This document shows, piece by piece, positions 34,266 through 42,556 of a stretch of DNA of 64,000 nt. The translations under genes were made by a program, and so were the position numbers. Where the stretch lies: the NCBI GenBank assembly GCA_035995205.1, contig DASYKS010000003.1:5735-69734 (forward strand), in the 5' to 3' direction. The notes under the pieces are model-generated. The model worked only from the letters and a program-made list of their open reading frames with translations, ran no database searches and was not told where the DNA came from. The stretch is from DASYKS01 sp035995205 (GTDB lineage Bacteria; Acidobacteriota; Thermoanaerobaculia; Multivoradales; UBA5704). Within the stretch, counting starts at the first letter, position 1, and each line of letters opens with the position of its first letter.

Positions 34266-35777
34266 ATGGACCTTTACCGGGAGCTGTTCCACATCTCGAA
34301 GGTTCTGCTCGCCGAGCCGGACGACGAGCGCGCGCCGGAGCTGCTGCTATCCCGGATCGTCGAGGCCACGGGAGCGGAAACCGGATTCGTGGTGGTGCGG
34401 GAGGAAGGCTCGTTCCAGCAGAAGTTCGACGTCGGCTACGAGCGTGATGAGCGCTCGGCCCTGGAGCGGCGCTACAGCCGGACGCTGGTGCGCGAGGCGA
34501 TCGAGACCGGCCGCCTGATCTACCTGCCCAACCTGATCGACGACGATCGTTTTCGTTCGGGCGAGAGCGCCCTCCTGATCGGCCGCTGTTGCGCCCTGGT
34601 CGCCCCGTTGCGCCATGGCGGCGAGGTCTACGGCGTGATCTATCTCGAAAACCGCGAGCGGGTGGACAGTTTCGATACCCTTAGCCGCGAGTTTCTCGCC
34701 GAGCTGGCGGAGGTCGCCGGCCTGTTCCTACTCCGGGCGAGCGAGCGCGAAACGCTCAAGCGGCGCCAACGCGCCCTGGAGCGCGACCTGTTCTCGCAGC
34801 ACGATTTCGCCGGCATCGTCACCCGCGATCCGCGGATGGTCGAGATTCTCGAAGTCGTGGCGCAGGTCGCGGGGGCCGACGCTCCGATTCTGGTGCTCGG
34901 CGAGACCGGCACAGGAAAAGAGCTGATCGCCAAGGCGCTCCACGTCAACAGCCCCCGGCGCGGCCGGCCGTTCGTCACCATCCATTGCTCGGCTCTCCCC
35001 GGGACGCTGCTCGAATCGGAGCTGTTCGGCCATATGGCCGGCGCGTTCACCGACGCCAAACGCGACCGGCCGGGCCGCCTCGCCTCGGCCCACGGCGGCA
35101 CGCTGTTTCTCGACGAGGTCGGCGAGATTCCGCTCGAAGCGCAGGCCAAGCTGCTCCGCTTCCTTCAGTTTGGCGAGATCCAGCGGCTCGGCACGGATAA
35201 GACCGAAAAGGTGGACGTGCGGATCGTCGCCGCCACCCACCGCGACCTGAAGCAGTTGGTGCGTGATGGGCGGTTTCGCGAGGATCTCTACTTTCGCCTG
35301 AAGGTTCTCGATCTCACCCTGCCTCCCCTGCGCGAACGGAAGGGCGATCTGCTGCTGCTCGCCGATCACTTCCTCCGCCAGCATTGGCGGCGCCCGGGCG
35401 AGAAGCCACGTTTCACCTTGCGCGCCGAGCGCGCCCTCTGGTCCCACGACTACCCGGGCAACATCCGCGAGCTGTCGCACGCGGTCGAGAGGGCCTGTCT
35501 GCTCGCTCGCGGGCCGGAGCTCGATCTCAATCTGTTGCCGGCCGAGATGGCGAACGCCGCGGGCGATGGGCCTCTCGCCGAACCGGTCTTTCGCGAGCTG
35601 ACCGGCGAGGCTCTGAACGAGGCGCGCGAAGCGGGCGTTGCCGAGATCGAGCGCCGGTTCGTGGCCGAGCTGATGCGCCTGTCCGACGGCAATGTCTCGC
35701 GCGCGGCGCGAGAGTCGGGCCTGCACCGGAGCTACCTGCAAAAGCTGCTCGCCCGCCACCGCTCCGGAGAGAAGTGA
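34266..35777 (+). CDS. GAF-domain sigma-54-dependent transcriptional activator (Fis type)
   Basis: 503 residues. N-terminal GAF sensor domain (about 25-165), AAA+ domain with Walker A GETGTGKE, Walker B GGTLFLDEVGEI and the sigma-54-contact loop written GAFTDA instead of GAFTGA, and a C-terminal Fis-type helix-turn-helix (LSDGNVSRAARESGLHRSYLQKLL). The GAF domain replaces the receiver, so the signal is probably a small ligand or a protein partner. The stop overlaps the next start (TGATG), pairing it with a Ser/Thr kinase. Confidence 0.93.
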   Translation: MDLYRELFHISKVLLAEPDDERAPELLLSRIVEATGAETGFVVVREEGSFQQKFDVGYERDERSALERRYSRTLVREAIETGRLIYLPNLIDDDRFRSGESALLIGRCCALVAPLRHGGEVYGVIYLENRERVDSFDTLSREFLAELAEVAGLFLLRASERETLKRRQRALERDLFSQHDFAGIVTRDPRMVEILEVVAQVAGADAPILVLGETGTGKELIAKALHVNSPRRGRPFVTIHCSALPGTLLESELFGHMAGAFTDAKRDRPGRLASAHGGTLFLDEVGEIPLEAQAKLLRFLQFGEIQRLGTDKTEKVDVRIVAATHRDLKQLVRDGRFREDLYFRLKVLDLTLPPLRERKGDLLLLADHFLRQHWRRPGEKPRFTLRAERALWSHDYPGNIRELSHAVERACLLARGPELDLNLLPAEMANAAGDGPLAEPVFRELTGEALNEAREAGVAEIERRFVAELMRLSDGNVSRAARESGLHRSYLQKLLARHRSGEK

Positions 35778-37759
35778 TGTCGGCGGTCCTCTGCCCGGTC
35801 TGCCGCCGGAGCAACTCGGAGTTCGACTCCCGTTGCTCCGCCTGCGGCGCCGAGCTCCCGCTCATCTCGGCCGCGGCGGCACGGCTTCCCACCGTCGCGG
35901 ATTCAAACGCCGCGGCCGGGGGGGAAGACGATCCCGAAAGCGATCCGCTCCTTGGGCGCGAGGTTTCCCACTTCCGAGTCGTCGCCCGGCTCGGCCACGG
36001 CGGAATGGGGGTGGTCTACCGGGCGGTCGATCTCGACCTCGGCCGGGTGGTGGCACTCAAGTTTCTCGGGTCGTCCACCGCGCGGACGGCGCGCGACGAG
36101 GAGCGATTCCGCCGGGAGGCCCGGGCGGCCGCAGCGCTCGATCATCCGAACGTCGGCACGGTCTACGAGGTCGGCGAGCACGAGGGGCGGCGCTTCATCG
36201 CAATGGCGTTCTACGACGGGGAGACCCTCGCCGGCCGGCTCGCCAAAGCGCCCGGCCACCGCCTGGACCTCCCGGAAGCCGCCTCGATCGCGGGCCAACT
36301 CGCCGCGGCGCTCGCCGCCGCCCACGGCATGGGGATCGTCCATCGCGACTTGAAGCCCGAGAACGTGATGCTGCTGCCCGACGGGCGCTTGAAGCTGCTC
36401 GACTTCGGACTCGCCCGCTCCGCCGGAGCTTCCCCCCTCACCGAGCGCGGGCTCGCGGTCGGCACGGCGGCCTACCTGCCGCCCGAGGCGTTCGCAGGGG
36501 AACAGGGAGAGGAGACCGGCCCAGCCGGAGACCTCTGGGCCTTCGGCGTGCTGCTCTATGAAACGCTCGCCGGTCGAAGGCCGTTCGGCGGCGAGCGGCG
36601 GGGCATGGTCCATGGCATCTTGCGCGAGGAGCCTACGCCGCTCGAAGAGATTCGTCCGGATCTGCCGCCGGTCCTCGGTCACATCGTCGGGCTCTGCCTC
36701 GCGAAAGCGCCGGCCGATCGGCCCTCCGGCGCGCGAGAGATTCTCGCGGAGCTTGCCGCCGCGGGCCTGTGGCAATCCACGGACTCGGGCTCCATCGGTG
36801 CCGCGCCGATCTCGCGAGAGGCATCCGGCGTCAGAATCTCCAAACGATCCCGTGTTCGAACCGGAGCCTTCCTCGCTGCGGCCGCCTTTCTCCTCGCCCT
36901 GATCACCGCTGGAATCTTTGTTTACTCCCGCACTCGTCCTCCCTCTCCGCCGGTCTACGTCGCGGTGCTCGAACCGAAAGTCACCGGACCGGACCCCGAG
37001 TCCGAGCACTCGCTGATCGCCGCCAACCTCCAGGCCTCGATCTTCCGCGCCTTGGCAGCGCTTGAAGGAGTCGCGGCGGTCGAATCCGCGCAGGTCAAGG
37101 CGGTCTCGGGGGAAACACCCGAAATCGCCCGCGCGGTGGCGGCGGGCGAGGTGGTCTCCGCCGAAGCCGCCTGCGCCGCGGATCTCTGTCGGGTACGCCT
37201 CCGCCGTTTAAGCGGCGTCGACGGCCGGGTGCTCTGGACCGCGGCACTCGAGCTTCCCCCTTCGCGCCCCAGCCTGTTCGCCGAGGCGGTCGCCGCCTCG
37301 GTCCGTCAGGGGTATGCCGAACGGAAACTGCGGTTCGAAAGGGAGGGTCTGAGAATCGGCGAGGGGGACTACGCCCGTTACCTCGCCCTACGCCAGCGCT
37401 TGGTCGCGGGGGAAGATCTGGATCGGCTGCTCGCTGACTTGGCCGCGTTGCGCGCGAGGGCGCCCGGGCTGATCGAAGTCTTCTTCCTCGAATCGAGCGT
37501 CGCGCGCCGCCGGTTCGGCGAATCGGGGGAGCGCCGCTATCTCGATCGGGGGTTGGAGGTCGCGCGACAGGCGAGAAAGCTCGCACCGAACGATCCGCGC
37601 CGCTCGTCAACCTGTTCGACCTGGAGCTGTTGGCGGGGCACCTCGACGCGGCGGAGGAAGTTCTCGACCTGTTGGAAAGGATCGACCCCGCCGCCGCGCT
37701 GCTCCGCCGCGGACAGCTCGCCGAACGACGAGGGGACGACTCCCGAGCGATCGAGTTGA
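35777..37759 (+). CDS. Ser/Thr protein kinase, first part (frameshifted near 37600)
   Basis: As read, 660 codons. A zinc-ribbon start (CPVCRRSNSEFDSRCSACG) precedes a Hanks kinase domain: GHGGMGVVYRA, HRDLKPENV, DFGLAR. One membrane helix (GAFLAAAAFLLALITAGIFVY, near residue 365) and an extracytoplasmic part follow. From about residue 610 the translation turns into low-complexity Ser/Thr/Arg sequence, whereas the adjacent frame gives a TPR domain. One missing base in the CGCCGC run near 37597-37602 would restore a single protein of about 900 residues. ATG 35777 overlaps the preceding TGA. Confidence 0.88.
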   Translation: MSAVLCPVCRRSNSEFDSRCSACGAELPLISAAAARLPTVADSNAAAGGEDDPESDPLLGREVSHFRVVARLGHGGMGVVYRAVDLDLGRVVALKFLGSSTARTARDEERFRREARAAAALDHPNVGTVYEVGEHEGRRFIAMAFYDGETLAGRLAKAPGHRLDLPEAASIAGQLAAALAAAHGMGIVHRDLKPENVMLLPDGRLKLLDFGLARSAGASPLTERGLAVGTAAYLPPEAFAGEQGEETGPAGDLWAFGVLLYETLAGRRPFGGERRGMVHGILREEPTPLEEIRPDLPPVLGHIVGLCLAKAPADRPSGAREILAELAAAGLWQSTDSGSIGAAPISREASGVRISKRSRVRTGAFLAAAAFLLALITAGIFVYSRTRPPSPPVYVAVLEPKVTGPDPESEHSLIAANLQASIFRALAALEGVAAVESAQVKAVSGETPEIARAVAAGEVVSAEAACAADLCRVRLRRLSGVDGRVLWTAALELPPSRPSLFAEAVAASVRQGYAERKLRFEREGLRIGEGDYARYLALRQRLVAGEDLDRLLADLAALRARAPGLIEVFFLESSVARRRFGESGERRYLDRGLEVARQARKLAPNDPRRSSTCSTWSCWRGTSTRRRKFSTCWKGSTPPPRCSAADSSPNDEGTTPERSS

Positions 37760-38490
37760 TGACCGCGGCGGCGCGCCTGCAGCCCACATGGCGCACCCTT
37801 TTGATCCTGGCGAACACCGAATACCGACTGGGCCGTCTAGACGCGGCGCGCGGCCATTTGGGAGAGCTGCTCAGACGTTCGCCGGGCAACGTCGAAGGCC
37901 TCCGCACGCTCGCGCAAATCGAGCTGTTGAACAACCCCCGCCGCGCGATCGTTCTCCTCCAACAGCTGGTCGAGCAGCGTCCCGAAGCCGGGGCGCTCTC
38001 CAACTTGGGTCTCGCGTTTCTGCTCCTGCGCCGCTACGGGGACGCCGAAGCGAGCTTTCGTCGCGCCCTGCTTCTTCAGCCGGACGACCCGTCCGCAGCT
38101 TTGAACCTCGCGGACTGCCTCACCCTGCTCGGCCGCGAGCATGAAGCGCACGATCTCTACCGCAGCCTGCTCGCCGCGACCCAACGGGAGGCGACGCTCG
38201 CCAACTGGCCGATGCTCTCGGTCCAAGCCCAAGCCCGAGCCCACCTGGGCGAGACGGACAAGGCGATCGAGACGATCCAAAAGGCGCTGCGCCTCACTCC
38301 GGACAACGCCCAGCTCGCTTTCGAAGCCGCGGTCGTCTACGTCCTGATCGGCGACCGCGGCTCCGCGCTCTTCCATGCCCGGCGAGCCGCAGCGCACGGT
38401 CTCGATCCACGCTGGTTCGCGTTTTCCTGGTTCGATCCGCTACGGGCCGATCCCGACTTCCCGACGGGCCCGGCCGCGTCCGGTCAATAA
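37630..38490 (+). CDS. TPR-domain part of the same kinase (second frame)
   Basis: 286 codons in the +1-shifted frame; the real continuity begins about 15 codons earlier (PLVNLFDLELLAGHLDAAEE). Six to seven TPR units are visible (GRLDAARGHLGELLRRSPGN, GDAEASFRRALLLQPDDPSA, GETDKAIETIQKALRLTPDN). The protein ends in FDPLRADPDFP, the usual end of TPR-kinase fusions of this type. If the shift is real the kinase lost its TPR tail; if it is a base-calling error the two features are one gene spanning 35777-38490. Confidence 0.85.
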   Translation: MAGHLDAAEEVLDLLERIDPAAALLRRGQLAERRGDDSRAIELMTAAARLQPTWRTLLILANTEYRLGRLDAARGHLGELLRRSPGNVEGLRTLAQIELLNNPRRAIVLLQQLVEQRPEAGALSNLGLAFLLLRRYGDAEASFRRALLLQPDDPSAALNLADCLTLLGREHEAHDLYRSLLAATQREATLANWPMLSVQAQARAHLGETDKAIETIQKALRLTPDNAQLAFEAAVVYVLIGDRGSALFHARRAAAHGLDPRWFAFSWFDPLRADPDFPTGPAASGQ

Positions 38491-38966
38491 ATCGGCGATT
38501 CGATCGGGTCCTGCGACACGACGATTGTCGGATCATGGCTGATCAGGTCGCGGTCCTCCGAGGTAAACAAGACCGGCACATCGTTTTGGCCCCCAACCGT
38601 CATCGGGTAGAAAAAGCTCACGAGATACGCAAGCGGGAACGCCATGGCCCTGTCTTCGCGCTTTATATTGGTGATTCTCGCCAGCCACTGGGTCTCTGAA
38701 ACCTTTGCCGAATGAGTGAAGTTCGGGTCCTGGCCGAACAGCAGCTGGATCCCACCGATCTCGGGGAAGGTCGCGTGCCCCAGTTCCGGTTGAACGATCG
38801 TGGGTTGAACGATCGTGACCAGATTCCAGGAGATGACCCAACTACCCGGCGGCACGATGAACGGCGGACAGACGAGCCGCGGCTTGCCGTCCGGAGCCAA
38901 CGGCGGAAGCACCGCGATGGGAACGATGAGGTTGTCTCTGAAGAGGGCCGGCGCGGGAGCGATCAT
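38484..38966 (-). CDS. Hypothetical cytosolic protein
   Basis: 160 residues from ATG 38966 with a GGAGGTGA box just upstream. Beta-rich, Pro-rich start (LVCPPFIVPPGSWVISWNLV), no signal peptide, no recognised domain. Convergent with the TPR-kinase gene, overlapping by 7 bp. Small proteins of this kind with an early GSWVISWNL strand sit next to signalling genes in other genomes, but I cannot name the family. Confidence 0.65.
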   Translation of the reverse strand: MIAPAPALFRDNLIVPIAVLPPLAPDGKPRLVCPPFIVPPGSWVISWNLVTIVQPTIVQPELGHATFPEIGGIQLLFGQDPNFTHSAKVSETQWLARITNIKREDRAMAFPLAYLVSFFYPMTVGGQNDVPVLFTSEDRDLISHDPTIVVSQDPIESPIY

Positions 38967-39174
38967 GGGTTCACCTCCGATAGGACTGCGCTCTGATGAC
39001 GGTTGGACGGACATGCCAACCTATCGCAAGGTCGATGCCCGGTCCGTTCGCCAGCGGATCGACGGGCTCTGACGCCGGGAGATGGCAGGCTTGGGCGGCA
39101 CGCCCTCTGCTGCCGCCCCGCCGTCGAAGAGAGGCAGAGCCTCCGGACGGAGGCGGAGACGAAGAATCTCCCGC

Positions 39175-39690
39175 CTACGCCGCCGCTTCTCGTCCCAGCG
39201 CTTCGAGGGGAATCACCCCGGCCGACTTCGAGTCGCCGGTCGCCGCCCGGCGGTGGTAGTCGATCTGCCCCAGGTGGAAAGTGAGGTGCATCGCCAGGTG
39301 GATCAAGAACTGGCGGGTGGAAATCGTGCGCCCTCCGAGCGGCAGCGGGTAGTCGGCGTCGAGCGCGGCCGGGTCGAGCGCGGCGAGACCCGCCTCCACC
39401 TCCTGGCGCGCCGCCGCGATCTTTTCGAGCAGCTCGCTCCGCGGCACGTCGCGCGCCGAGAATTCGAGATCCCGGTCGCGCACGTAGCCGCTCCCGCCGA
39501 GGATCGCGCCGATGAAGTGGCGCAGGTTGCCCGCGAGATGAAGTGCGAGCGTGCCGCCGCGATTCGGCAGGCCCGGAATCTCCGCCCAGGGCGCGGCGTC
39601 GTCCGGATACAGCTCGATCTCGCGCCGGAGCCCGTCGAGGTCGCGGAGGAAGAGGGTGGAGAGATCTTGGGTCAACGGGTTGGTGGGCAT
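39175..39690 (-). CDS. DinB-like four-helix metal-binding protein
   Basis: 171 residues from ATG 39690. The DinB/YfiT pattern is clear: LTQDLSTLFLRDLDGLRREI, the first metal histidine in AGNLRHFIGAI and the closing HLAMHLTFHLGQIDYHRR, supplying the other two. Members act as thiol-dependent transferases or metal-binding stress proteins. It overlaps the broken PIN gene upstream by 19 bp, so it may have landed in or cut that gene. Confidence 0.88.
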   Translation of the reverse strand: MPTNPLTQDLSTLFLRDLDGLRREIELYPDDAAPWAEIPGLPNRGGTLALHLAGNLRHFIGAILGGSGYVRDRDLEFSARDVPRSELLEKIAAARQEVEAGLAALDPAALDADYPLPLGGRTISTRQFLIHLAMHLTFHLGQIDYHRRAATGDSKSAGVIPLEALGREAAA

Positions 39691-39959
39691 CGGGTCTCCT
39701 TCGACTGGATCGACGCCGCCTCGATCCAATCCTCATGAATGGGGGCGATCACTCGCCCGACGCTTTCGAGCGCTCGGGCCAATCTCGCCACGAGAAGCCG
39801 GCCGGAATCGCCCCGAGCCCCTTGGGTCAGCTCTGCACGGACGACGGAAGAGAGGACCATCTGAGGCGCGATTCTCCGTAGCATCGCCTCCGCGGCGATG
39901 GCGAACGAACGATCGTGAAGAACGGTCAAATAGACCGAAGTGTCCAACAGGAACTTCAC
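39672..39959 (-). pseudogene. vapC: Truncated PIN-domain (VapC-like) toxin
   Basis: 95 codons from GTG 39959, overlapping the antitoxin stop. It begins like a PIN ribonuclease (KFLLDTSVYLTVLHDRSFAI, Asp in LLDTS) and keeps the second acidic position in VVRAELTQG, but ends after about 90 residues. PIN toxins are usually about 130 residues and need two further acidic residues near NDALIA and TRD, which are missing. The last residues (SIQSKETRCPPTR) look like unrelated read-through into the start of the DinB gene. Probably inactive. Confidence 0.7.
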
Positions 39960-40171
39960 TTCGCCTTCTTGGGAGCCGAGTGCCCGACTTGGCGGAACTT
40001 GCCGATGCCCTTGCCCGCGACCACCATCAGGTCATCCACGACAGCCTCGGATTCAAGGACCCAATCGAGCGCCATGTGGATAGCGCCCGTGTCGGTCGAG
40101 GCGCCGAGCAACTCTCGCACCCGCGACACCCGCGCCTGATCCAGGTTGAGCGTCTTCTTGTGGATATCCAT
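39956..40171 (-). CDS. vapB: VapB-like antitoxin
   Basis: 71 residues from ATG 40171 (a start 16 codons further up is possible). The pattern MDIHKKTLNLDQARVSRVRELLG is a VapB/ribbon-helix-helix start; the protein ends with a basic PKKAK tail. It is directly upstream of and overlaps the truncated PIN gene, the expected vapBC order. The inverted GGATAT/ATATCC sequences around its start resemble autoregulatory operators. Confidence 0.65.
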   Translation of the reverse strand: MDIHKKTLNLDQARVSRVRELLGASTDTGAIHMALDWVLESEAVVDDLMVVAGKGIGKFRQVGHSAPKKAK

Positions 40172-40316
40172 ATCCAAGACGATATCGATATGGATCCGGC
40201 CGGGCAAGGCGGCCTCCACCGCCGCGAGATCGACGCCCTTCGGCAGCCCTATCGAACTCCGCAGCGCTGCGGCCGGCGAGACGCCGGCGCTCCCAGGAAA
40301 AGCAAATGCGCCGTAG

Positions 40317-40490
40317 GTGAGGGAATCGGCCCCTGCTCTTCGTTCGAAGGAATTCCTGCCCTACGACGACACCGTGTTGCCCAACCCCGGGGTCTACGAC
40401 CTCGCGTTCGGCGATTACAACGGCGACGGCTTCCGTGACGTGCTGATCGCCGGCAACAACGACCTGCTCTATCAGCGCGGCACGCCGTAG
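40317..40490 (+). pseudogene. 3' remnant of an FG-GAP/VCBS-repeat protein
   Basis: The frame ending at TAG 40488 encodes one beta-propeller repeat end: VYDLAFGDYNGDGFRDVLIA followed by GNNDLLYQRGTP. The calcium-loop DYNGDGFRD is typical of FG-GAP/VCBS repeats. The frame closes at 40314 upstream and no start or other repeats are present, so this is the last 45 residues of a lost large gene. It is followed by a strong hairpin, which was probably its terminator. Confidence 0.7.
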
Positions 40491-40500
40491 AAAATGGCCT

Positions 40501-40531
40501 CGCCTTCTTCCCGCCGGCTGGGGAGAAGGCG
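40501..40531. terminator. Bidirectional terminator hairpin
   Basis: A 12-bp stem (CGCCTTCTTCCC pairs with 40520-40531, one G-T pair) with a 7-base loop. It follows the FG-GAP remnant by 10 bp. On the minus strand it is followed by a TTTT run and lies 36 bp beyond the oxidoreductase stop, so it can serve that gene too. Confidence 0.7.
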
Positions 40532-40567
40532 GGCCGTTTGTCCGTTTCCGTTCTCCTGCCAGAATCC

Positions 40568-41554
40568 CTATCCGATCTCCAGGAGAACCTTCCCCACCGC
40601 CACACCCTGCTCCACGAGCTCATGGGCTTCGGCGATCCGCGCGAGCGGCAGACGGACGGCGATGTTGTGCTCCAGCCGATTCGCGGCGAGAAGCTCGGTG
40701 AGATCCGCGACCGCGCGCGCCCGATCCTCGGGGGACAAGTTGTAGACGATGAAGAAAGTGAACCGCACGTTCTTGAGGATCGACGGCCCGAAAGGAACGG
40801 GAATCTCCGGTGCGCCGCTGCCGTAGACGACGATTCGACCTTCCGGACGTATCACCGCCAGGTCGCCCTTCACGTTTGCGGCGGCATCCACTTCGACGAT
40901 CCGGTCGAGACCGGCGCCACCGGTGGCCTCCAAGCACTTCGCGACCCAATCCTCGGTCTTATAGTTGAAGACGAGATCGGCCCCCGCCGCGCGAGCGAGC
41001 GCCGCTTTCTCTTCGCTGCTCACCGTGGCGACCACCTGTCGCGCACCCTCAAGCTTCGCCAGCTGAATCGCATAGTGCCCCACGGCTCCCGCTCCGCCGG
41101 AAACCAGCACGTTCTTGCCCTCGACTCCTCCGTCCACCGCAACGGCGTGATAGGCGGTGAGCGCGGGAATGCCGAGGCACGCCCCAACCGCGAGATCAAC
41201 GCCCTCCGGAAGCACCACCGCCTGCGCCGCGGGAAGCGTCACGTATTCCGCCGCGGTCCCGAACGGACGCATCCAAGCGGCGTTCCACAGCCAGACCCGC
41301 TCGCCGAGCCGGGAAGGGTCGACACCTTCACCTACCTGATCGATCATCCCAGCCCCATCGCTATGCGGCACGATCCGCGAAAACGGCAAGGTCTTCGAGC
41401 GCAGGGCCGCCCGCGACTTGACATCCGAAGGATTGACCGCCGACCAGGCCACCTTCACCCGCACCTCTCCCGGACCCGCCTCGGGAGTCGGAAGATCGGC
41501 GATCGTCAGGACTTCACGGGCGGGGCCGGGGCGTTCGTAGGTGGCGGCTTTCAT
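40568..41554 (-). CDS. Zinc-free quinone oxidoreductase-like MDR enzyme
   Basis: 328 residues from ATG 41554, with an AGGTG box upstream. MDR fold: N-terminal GroES-like half (EVRVKVAWSAVNPSDVK), NADPH-binding LVSGGAGAVGHYAIQLAK and the C-terminal AEAHELVEQGVAVGKVLLEI. The zinc-binding cysteines of alcohol dehydrogenases are absent, as in quinone oxidoreductases (Qor/zeta-crystallin type). It reduces quinones or enones with NADPH; the exact substrate is unknown. Confidence 0.9.
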   Translation of the reverse strand: MKAATYERPGPAREVLTIADLPTPEAGPGEVRVKVAWSAVNPSDVKSRAALRSKTLPFSRIVPHSDGAGMIDQVGEGVDPSRLGERVWLWNAAWMRPFGTAAEYVTLPAAQAVVLPEGVDLAVGACLGIPALTAYHAVAVDGGVEGKNVLVSGGAGAVGHYAIQLAKLEGARQVVATVSSEEKAALARAAGADLVFNYKTEDWVAKCLEATGGAGLDRIVEVDAAANVKGDLAVIRPEGRIVVYGSGAPEIPVPFGPSILKNVRFTFFIVYNLSPEDRARAVADLTELLAANRLEHNIAVRLPLARIAEAHELVEQGVAVGKVLLEIG

Positions 41555-41635
41555 CGGTGACACCTCCGGAGTGGATCGGGAACCACGCCATAATGGGCGC
41601 ACTGGCGCAGCGCTTCGGCGTCGAGCTTCATGCGG

Positions 41636-42430
41636 TCAGGGCTCCGAAGGAAAAAAGGGAAGGAGATTGCCTGTATTCTTGAGTTGTTGCCACAGATTCG
41701 GGGCCGCTGAGAACTTCTCAAACATGGGGTCATCCGGCTGAAGGGAAAAAAGCCAAGCCAAAGTTTGCGCAGGAATTGGTTGATAGTTCGTGATCGTGTA
41801 TCCCTCTGCGCAAGCGCCAAAAGTCGCGTTAACAAAAGGTTGCTCCCATTTATTCCTGGAATATTCTGTCATTGCCAGCGTGAGACCTTCCCTCTTAGCC
41901 AGTTCGCGAATCCACTCATAGCTGTAGCCACTGTCAAGTCGGAAATTTGGACCGACCCCCCTGCCTTCGAGGTAGTCCGGCAGATCGCCCATCTTTCCGC
42001 TCACCCCAGCAACCATAAGAGCAGCAAGGAACTTCTCGTCAATACAACCCAACCCAAAGATCGCTCGAGAAGCGTGATCCGGAACTACAATCGGGTCGGG
42101 CTTCGTGAGTTTATCTCGAATTTCGTTCACGAAACGGTCATCCGGGGCGCCGCCAATCTCACCAACAGGAATTCTCAGATTACCGGATGAATGCCCCAGC
42201 ACGTGGACCAAAAAGTTTAACCCGATCACATCCTGTCGTGAGAAGATCAGGCCCTGGCCCTTAAAATAGTCCGCCAGGACTGAGAGATCTTGGAGGTTGA
42301 CGCCGATCGTGTCACCGTTTGCGTTCGTAGTAGCGGGCACATTGACTGCGGGCTTTCCGGCATCAAATAAAGCTTTGTGAAAGCCAGGGTCAGTGCAGAT
42401 CCTACCAATGGTTGCCCAGAAGTCGATCAC
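41636..42430 (-). CDS. Hypothetical protein of atypical composition
   Basis: 264 residues. No family recognised. The N-terminus is FWATIGRICTDPGFHKALFD; the rest is soluble and aromatic-rich, with four cysteines. The gene is clearly lower in GC than its neighbours and uses many AT-ending codons (for example aaa, att, aat), which suggests recent transfer. It is a lone gene, with a GGAGG-like box upstream of ATG 42430. Confidence 0.7.
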   Translation of the reverse strand: MIDFWATIGRICTDPGFHKALFDAGKPAVNVPATTNANGDTIGVNLQDLSVLADYFKGQGLIFSRQDVIGLNFLVHVLGHSSGNLRIPVGEIGGAPDDRFVNEIRDKLTKPDPIVVPDHASRAIFGLGCIDEKFLAALMVAGVSGKMGDLPDYLEGRGVGPNFRLDSGYSYEWIRELAKREGLTLAMTEYSRNKWEQPFVNATFGACAEGYTITNYQPIPAQTLAWLFSLQPDDPMFEKFSAAPNLWQQLKNTGNLLPFFPSEP

Positions 42431-42556
42431 TTGAACTCCCTCCTTGGTCGGTCAGCGCCGATCCGAACGTGGCTGACAGAAAATCGTGCGGAACACCATG
42501 CTTCGCCTAAAGGTTAGACGAGTGCAGAGTCCCATTTCCGGATTCTTTTCTACACG

